Below, piece by piece: positions 6,377 through 9,829 of a stretch of DNA of 9,829 nucleotides. The stretch spans positions 1 to 9,829 of the forward strand of contig JALSHN010000368.1 in assembly GCA_026982215.1 (NCBI GenBank), read 5' to 3'. Under the pieces are notes generated by a model. The model was not told where the DNA came from. It made no database searches and saw only the letters and a list, made by a program, of their open reading frames with translations. Source of the DNA: Gammaproteobacteria bacterium (lineage in GTDB: Bacteria; Pseudomonadota; Gammaproteobacteria; S012-40). How positions within the stretch are numbered: the stretch's first letter is position 1; each line of letters starts with the position of its first letter. Made by a program: the position numbers and the translations under genes.

Positions 6377-6742
6377 TCAGGGCAGATCGCCGAAGTCGTC
6401 GAGATACTCCCGCAAGGTCATAAAAAACAGGGCATTGTCGTTCGCCTGCAAGGGGTCGGGCGAGAAACGCAATCCCAAACGGTGAACACCATTTTCCGTG
6501 CCTTCCTCGCACCAAGCAATCTCGGCATCCAGTTCGATGGCGAATTCGCCGTCACGATAACCGACCCGCACCGCCTCCCCCACGGGAATACAACGCCCCA
6601 GCCCGATCCCCATTCCAGAGACGGAGACGTCATAGGCATCGTCCAAGCGCAAACGCTCGCCCCCTACCAGGAGATAGAACTCCCCCGGCACCTCGCTCCG
6701 ACGCAAGCGTTTGCGCGGATTCGCCCTGCGGTCTTCACGCAT
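6377..6742 (-). CDS. PilZ-domain cyclic-di-GMP receptor protein
   Basis: This is a stand-alone PilZ domain of 121 residues. The binding motif RxxxR is Arg6-Ala-Asn-Pro-Arg10, and DxSxxG is Asp38-Val-Ser40-Val-Ser-Gly43 (YDVSVSGMGIGL), both intact, so it should bind cyclic-di-GMP. The domain continues to a C-terminal helix, FFMTLREYLDDF. The chosen ATG at 6742 has a GGAGG 8 nt upstream and fits the usual MREDRR opening. The frame also allows an ATG at 6769 or a GTG at 6775, which would overlap the end of the upstream HD-GYP gene but have a poorly spaced ribosome site. It is coupled to the phosphodiesterase gene (6762 stop), so receptor and enzyme are made together. The effector target is not visible. 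Confidence 0.88.
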   Translation of the reverse strand: MREDRRANPRKRLRRSEVPGEFYLLVGGERLRLDDAYDVSVSGMGIGLGRCIPVGEAVRVGYRDGEFAIELDAEIAWCEEGTENGVHRLGLRFSPDPLQANDNALFFMTLREYLDDFGDLP

Positions 6743-6750
6743 CACCGCCA

Positions 6751-6755
6751 CCTCC
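6751..6755 (-). promoter_or_regulatory. Ribosome binding site deciding the PilZ start
   Basis: GGAGG on the minus strand lies 8 nt before the ATG at 6742. It is the best-placed site among the three in-frame start codons (6742, 6769, 6775) and lies just downstream of the HD-GYP stop codon. Confidence 0.55.
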
Positions 6756-6761
6756 AGCCGT

Positions 6762-7853
6762 CTAGGCATCGTCACGATAGGCCTCCCGGATCTGCAACAC
6801 CTCCGGCAGGATCTCCATGAAAAGCGCCACCAGGTGCGGGTCGAAATGATTGCCCGCTCCCCGCTGGATCTCCGCCACCGCCTCCTCCACCGCCCAGGCC
6901 CGCTTGTAGGGGCGCTCGGAGGTCAAGGCATCGAACACATCGGCGATGGCGACGATCCGCCCCTCCACCGGGATCTCCTCCCCTTTCAGTCCACGAGGAT
7001 ACCCTTTGCCGTCCCAGCGCTCGTGATGGGTAAGGGCGATGCGGCGCGCCATGCGCATCAACTCGGAATCGTGCCCGGAGAGGATCTCGGCACCGATCTC
7101 CACATGCCGCTGCATCAGTGACCACTCCTCGGCCTCCAGCTTGCCGGGCTTGAGCAGGATGCGGTCGGGGATACCGATCTTGCCGATGTCGTGCATCGGC
7201 GCGGCATGGAGGATCAGCTCACACTGCGCCTCGGGCAGACCCGCCGCCTGAGCCAGACGCTGCGACACCTGACTCATGCGAATGATGTGATTACCGGTCT
7301 CGTTGTCACGGTACTCCGCCGCCCGTCCCAAGCGACGGATGATCTCCAGGCGGGTCTCGTGCAACTCGCGGGTCCGTTCCCGCACCCGTGCCTCCAGTTC
7401 CCGGTTCTGCTGACGCACCCGGTTGTGCAACAGGCGCACCTCGAGCATGTTGCGAATGCGGGTGAGGACCTCCCAGCGATCGAAGGGCTTGTTGAGAAAA
7501 TCACGCGCGCCCTCTTGCAAGGCCCGCATACGGGTCTCCGGATCGATCTGCGCGGTGAGCACCAGCACCGGCACGTAATCGTCCGCCTCATCCTGCTCGC
7601 GCAAGGCAGCCATCACCTGAAACCCGTCCATGTAAGGCATGCGGATATCGAGCAAGACGATGTCGGAACGTTGCTCACGATACAAAGCCACCGCCTCACG
7701 GGGATCGGTGGTGGCGGTGATGTGCCGATATCCCTCGGCACGCAGCAGGCGCTCCAGCAACGCCACGTTCACTGGCTCATCGTCCACCACCAGGATCTTC
7801 GCCTGTTGCAGATCGATCCCGCCGTCGTCTCCTCGATCTCGCTCTCGGCTCAT
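6762..7853 (-). CDS. Response regulator with HD-GYP cyclic-di-GMP phosphodiesterase domain (RpfG-like)
   Basis: This protein degrades cyclic-di-GMP under control of a receiver domain. From the ATG at 7853 it has 363 residues. Residues about 18-140 are a receiver with Asp24-Asp25 (VVDDEP), phospho-acceptor Asp69 (IVLLDIRMP) and Lys122 (NKPF). Residues about 140-170 are a charged coiled-coil linker. Residues about 170-355 are HD-GYP with the metal-binding His189, His221-Asp222 (MHDIGKIGIPD), His276-His277 (THHERWDGKGYP), the GYP triad at 284-286 and IADVFDALTSERPYK. All key residues are present, so it should be active. An ATG 24 nt further upstream (7877) lacks a ribosome site, whereas 7853 has AAGGGCGAGG, so 7853 is preferred. 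It follows the glycerate kinase by about 50 nt and precedes the PilZ gene. The cognate sensor kinase is not in the window. Confidence 0.93.
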   Translation of the reverse strand: MSRERDRGDDGGIDLQQAKILVVDDEPVNVALLERLLRAEGYRHITATTDPREAVALYREQRSDIVLLDIRMPYMDGFQVMAALREQDEADDYVPVLVLTAQIDPETRMRALQEGARDFLNKPFDRWEVLTRIRNMLEVRLLHNRVRQQNRELEARVRERTRELHETRLEIIRRLGRAAEYRDNETGNHIIRMSQVSQRLAQAAGLPEAQCELILHAAPMHDIGKIGIPDRILLKPGKLEAEEWSLMQRHVEIGAEILSGHDSELMRMARRIALTHHERWDGKGYPRGLKGEEIPVEGRIVAIADVFDALTSERPYKRAWAVEEAVAEIQRGAGNHFDPHLVALFMEILPEVLQIREAYRDDA

Positions 7854-7904
7854 GGCCTCGCCCTTGATTCCTGACATGCTGTATCGGCAAGCGACCGCCC
7901 TGCT

Positions 7905-9131
7905 TTATGGCCGCAAAGCGATCAGCAAATCCGCGACATTGGTCCCCGTCACCCGCGCCGGCAAGGCATCCCCCACCGCCGCCAACGCCGGAGCGCTGTC
8001 CGCCCGGCGGAGCACCACCTCCCCGTCCAGGCCCGCTGCCCGTAATCGTGCGGCAGTCGTACCATCCACACAGGCCCCGGCATGCTCCCCGGTCCCATCG
8101 CGGCCATCACTGCCGGCGGCCAGCAACACCACCTCCCTTCCCCCCAGCTCCAAGGCCGCCGCCAAGGCCAGATGCTGGTTCCGCCCGCCATGCCCAGCCC
8201 CGGGCGGCAGGCGCACCGTCGTCTCCCCGCACCACACATGCACCCCGCGAGGCGCCGCCCCGGCCAACCAACGCCCCAGACGGCGCCCCACCACCTCGGC
8301 CTCTCCCGTCAACGGTCGAGGATGACGATACACCCGCCAACCCCGCCTCCCGGCCGCCTCCATGACGGCATGCAGGGCATCCCCCGCCCCGGCCAACAAG
8401 TGGTGCCTCACCGACGTCGGGGACAACACCATTTCCCGACGACGGCACAGACGCTCCAGCCATGGCGGCAGACCGTCCGGCAACGGCGGACATTCAGCAA
8501 ACAAAGGGCCGGAAGCGATATCGGTAAGACGATCACCGGGAACATCGGAGAGATAACCGGCCCATACCGGCGCCGGAGCCAAGGCAGCCGCCAATCCCCC
8601 CCCTTTGAGACGAGACAAGCGCCGCCGCACTGCATTCACCGCGGTGATGGGCAGCCCGCTGGCCAACAACCAGGCGTTGGCCCGCGCCAGATCCGCCGCC
8701 GAAACGCCTGCTGCCGGACTCTCCACCAGACTGGAGGCACCACCGGAGATCAACACCACCCATCCCCCGGGCGGCGCGGGTCGGGCCAGGAAAGACAACA
8801 ACGCCTCCCCGGCCGCCAGGCTGGCTTCCCCAGGCACGGGATGATCCCCCCAATACCACTGCCACCCCGCAGGAGGCTGCCACAATGGAGCATATTCGCT
8901 CGCCCCCACCCCAAACGCCACCCTGATCCGCCGTCCCAAGGCCTCCCATGCCCCTTGGGCCAGAAAGGGCGCTGCCTTTCCCAGAACGATCAGGCCCACC
9001 GGCCCTCCATCCGCTATCCCCCGCAATGCCTCATGGGCCACCCGCCGCCCATGCACCGCCCCCAGTGCCTGTTCCCACAACGCCAGGGCTTCGTCACGCA
9101 ACGTCAAAAGGGTGTCGCTAGATACAGTCAC
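7905..9131 (-). CDS. Glycerate 2-kinase (MOFRL/DUF4147 family)
   Basis: This enzyme phosphorylates D-glycerate with ATP to 2-phosphoglycerate, feeding glycolate or hydroxypyruvate-derived carbon into glycolysis. From the GTG at 9131 it has 408 residues, near family length. Visible motifs in order are VLGKAA (49-54), DHPVPG (96-101), SGGASSL (129-135), NAVRRRLSRLKGGGLA (166-181), SDVPGD (195-200), GETTV (302-306), GGRNQ (315-319), GSDGRDGTGEHAGA (340-353) and TGTNVADL (395-402). The second half from about 296 is the MOFRL domain. The GTG has a strong GGGGGAGAGG just upstream. The frame extends to an ATG at 9149 and a GTG at 9218, but those residues look unlike the family and have poorer ribosome sites. 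It is upstream of HD-GYP and PilZ on the same strand and may share their transcript. The symbol (gckA, ttuD, glxK) varies between genomes, so none is given. Confidence 0.9.
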   Translation of the reverse strand: MTVSSDTLLTLRDEALALWEQALGAVHGRRVAHEALRGIADGGPVGLIVLGKAAPFLAQGAWEALGRRIRVAFGVGASEYAPLWQPPAGWQWYWGDHPVPGEASLAAGEALLSFLARPAPPGGWVVLISGGASSLVESPAAGVSAADLARANAWLLASGLPITAVNAVRRRLSRLKGGGLAAALAPAPVWAGYLSDVPGDRLTDIASGPLFAECPPLPDGLPPWLERLCRRREMVLSPTSVRHHLLAGAGDALHAVMEAAGRRGWRVYRHPRPLTGEAEVVGRRLGRWLAGAAPRGVHVWCGETTVRLPPGAGHGGRNQHLALAAALELGGREVVLLAAGSDGRDGTGEHAGACVDGTTAARLRAAGLDGEVVLRRADSAPALAAVGDALPARVTGTNVADLLIALRP

Positions 9132-9137
9132 TGAACG

Positions 9138-9147
9138 CCTCTCCCCC
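9138..9147 (-). promoter_or_regulatory. Strong ribosome binding site deciding the GTG start of glycerate kinase
   Basis: GGGGGAGAGG on the minus strand ends 6 nt before the GTG at 9131. It would lie inside the coding sequence if translation began at 9149 or 9218, which argues for 9131. Confidence 0.6.
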
Positions 9148-9192
9148 ATCCGGACCAGGAAAAACGAGGCAGACAGCCCACCACCGCCTTCC

Positions 9193-9208
9193 TGGCACAG
9201 AGCATGCA
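9193..9208 (+). promoter_or_regulatory. Sigma54-like -24/-12 promoter in front of a candidate small RNA
   Basis: TGGCACAGAGCATGCA matches TGGCAC-N5-TTGCW with one difference (ATGC for TTGC). GG (9194-9195) and GC (9206-9207) have the exact 10-nt gap, and the base before TGGCAC is the preferred C. Initiation would fall at about 9219-9220, immediately before the 10-bp hairpin of the candidate RNA. Confidence 0.45.
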
Positions 9209-9218
9209 AAACATCCAC

Positions 9219-9335
9219 TGCACCCGACAGACCTCCCCCTTAGCTGTTGGGTGGCGGATCGCACGGTCCGTGATGTTCTCACATCCTCCCTCTTGTTCGG
9301 GGTGCGCATCCCCCCTCGCGCACCCCGCTTTTTTT
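9219..9335 (+). ncRNA. Candidate C-rich small RNA with intrinsic terminator
   Basis: A predicted transcript of about 117 nt lies between a sigma54-like promoter and a strong intrinsic terminator, with no plus-strand gene upstream for nearly 3 kb that the terminator could serve. It starts with a 10-bp stem, CACCCGACAG (9221-9230) with CTGTTGGGTG (9244-9253), whose 13-nt loop contains CCTCCCCC. Further C-rich blocks are CCTCCC (9285-9290) and the terminator loop CATCCCCCCTCG (9307-9318). Such CCUCC loops can pair with Shine-Dalgarno sequences, as in C-rich-loop small RNAs of other bacteria. The stem contains a G-U pair (9226-9248) that would be a C-A mismatch if the opposite strand were transcribed, which favours this strand. 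It is not a recognised Rfam family by eye. It also lies opposite the glycerate kinase leader, so a cis-antisense role is possible. Confidence 0.45.
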
Positions 9336-9338
9336 CTT
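9298..9338 (+). terminator. Orphan intrinsic terminator (plus strand)
   Basis: CGGGGTGCG (9298-9306) pairs perfectly with CGCACCCCG (9319-9327) around a 12-nt C-rich loop, and a run of seven T follows from 9329. It is a textbook Rho-independent terminator for the plus strand. On the minus strand the hairpin is followed by AACAAGAG, so it would not terminate there. No plus-strand protein gene precedes it nearby. Confidence 0.85.
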
Positions 9339-9377
9339 AAGCCTCGCCCAAGTCTCGTTTGTGTCACCCTTACCGGC

Positions 9378-9829
9378 ATGGGTATATCTCGTGCTTCGGC
9401 AACGCAACCGGTCGCCATCTTGCTCATGCTGCTCGCCTCGTGGAACGCAGCGGCGCAGGAATGCAACTACGCCTCCCCGGTCTACTACCCCGATCGTTTC
9501 GTCGAAATCGGGCCCGGGGTGATCCGTGACCGGGCCACCGGGCTCTCGTGGTAGCGCTGCGACCTGGGGCAACGCTGGGAAAACGGCGGCTGCAACGGCC
9601 ATGCAGACCGTTATGAATGGCCACAGGCCCTGTGCAGGCGGTGGAACGATTCAACCAGGAACGAAACACCGCCGGGCAAAGCGACGACTGGCGCCTGCCC
9701 ACGGTCCCCGGTCCCCGAACTTCTCTCCCTGGTGGACTACGACGCCGAGGCCGAACCCCTCATCGACCTCCACTACTTCCCCTACACCCAGCCCTCCAAT
9801 CACTGGGCCAGCCCGACCGGTGCCGGCGA
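9378..9829 (+). pseudogene. Broken gene for a secreted DUF1566 (Lcl C-terminal) protein, cut by window edge
   Basis: The frame starts MGISRASATQPVAILLMLLA with a signal peptide (cut near AAAQ-E) and reads to GVIRDRATGLSW, the normal start of a DUF1566 repeat. A TAG at 9552-9554 then interrupts where the family usually has Gln (GLMWQRC-like), so CAG-to-TAG is likely. Reading on gives RCDLGQRWENGGC and YEWPQAL, then a 2-nt insertion (TG repeated at 9631-9634) shifts the frame; the other frame gives QAVERFNQERNTAGQSDDWRL in two parts. A 7-nt tandem duplication GGTCCCC (9703-9709, 9710-9716) shifts it back to PELLSLVDYDAEAEPLIDL. Removing one copy restores WRLPTVPELLSLVDY, the family signature. 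The total gain is 9 nt. No ribosome site is evident. The rest lies beyond the window. Sequencing error is less likely, given three different lesion types. Confidence 0.82.

Noticed and set aside
8082..9134. A 350-codon open frame on the plus strand opposite glycerate kinase
   Set aside because: It is an antisense shadow in GC-rich sequence: composition is Pro/Arg/Gln/His-heavy with no domain, while the opposite strand carries all glycerate 2-kinase motifs.
9132..9218. Longer glycerate kinase starting at GTG 9218 or ATG 9149
   Set aside because: The extra residues look unlike the family, and the strongest ribosome site (9138-9147) lies just before GTG 9131.
9204..9554. The DUF1566 frame read from an upstream ATG at 9204
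   Set aside because: This would run through the terminator hairpin, and the residues before 9378 have no signal-peptide character; the ATG at 9378 directly precedes a normal signal peptide.
9552..9554. TAG as recoded or read-through codon in the DUF1566 gene
   Set aside because: Two further frame lesions lie close by and no recoding structure is evident, so simple decay is the better explanation.

Overview
The window looks like a piece of a high-GC gammaproteobacterial chromosome. The IspH and ArgJ sequences, the STAS-CheY-CheA gene order and a PEP-CTERM/exosortase sorting signal suggest a Chromatiales/Ectothiorhodospiraceae-like, possibly biofilm-forming bacterium. This placement is inferred from protein character only. 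No rRNA, tRNA, CRISPR array or insertion sequence was seen.

Layout. (1) 1-1670, minus strand: a chemotaxis operon reading STAS-domain protein, CheY, then CheA, which runs off the left edge. (2) 1797-3953, minus strand: argJ (arginine biosynthesis) then ispH (isoprenoid biosynthesis), with a good sigma70-type promoter before argJ and a hairpin terminator after ispH. (3) 3954-4160: an AT-rich divergent intergenic region with the argJ promoter on one strand and, on the other, a near-consensus sigma54 (RpoN) -24/-12 promoter preceded by an inverted repeat. (4) 4161-6366, plus strand: a secreted choice-of-anchor L protein with a PEP-CTERM tail, a strong hairpin, then a secreted HdeA-like/peptidoglycan-binding protein. 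(5) 6377-9131, minus strand: a glycerate 2-kinase, a REC-HD-GYP cyclic-di-GMP phosphodiesterase and a PilZ cyclic-di-GMP receptor that overlaps or abuts it. (6) 9132-9377: an intergenic region with an orphan intrinsic terminator on the plus strand. A sigma54-like promoter lies upstream, and the roughly 117-nt stretch between them folds with C-rich loops, so it is a candidate small RNA. (7) 9378-end, plus strand: a broken gene for a secreted DUF1566 (Lcl C-terminal) protein, carrying a nonsense codon, a 2-nt insertion and a 7-nt tandem duplication.

How they fit together. Chemotaxis signalling, cyclic-di-GMP turnover and sensing, and an exosortase-sorted surface protein are all functions tied to the motile-to-attached transition. 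argJ, ispH and glycerate kinase are core metabolism. The two least expected signals are the sigma54 promoter in front of the PEP-CTERM gene, which fits the known PrsK/PrsR-RpoN control of PEP-CTERM genes, and the candidate sigma54-driven C-rich small RNA at about 9219-9335.
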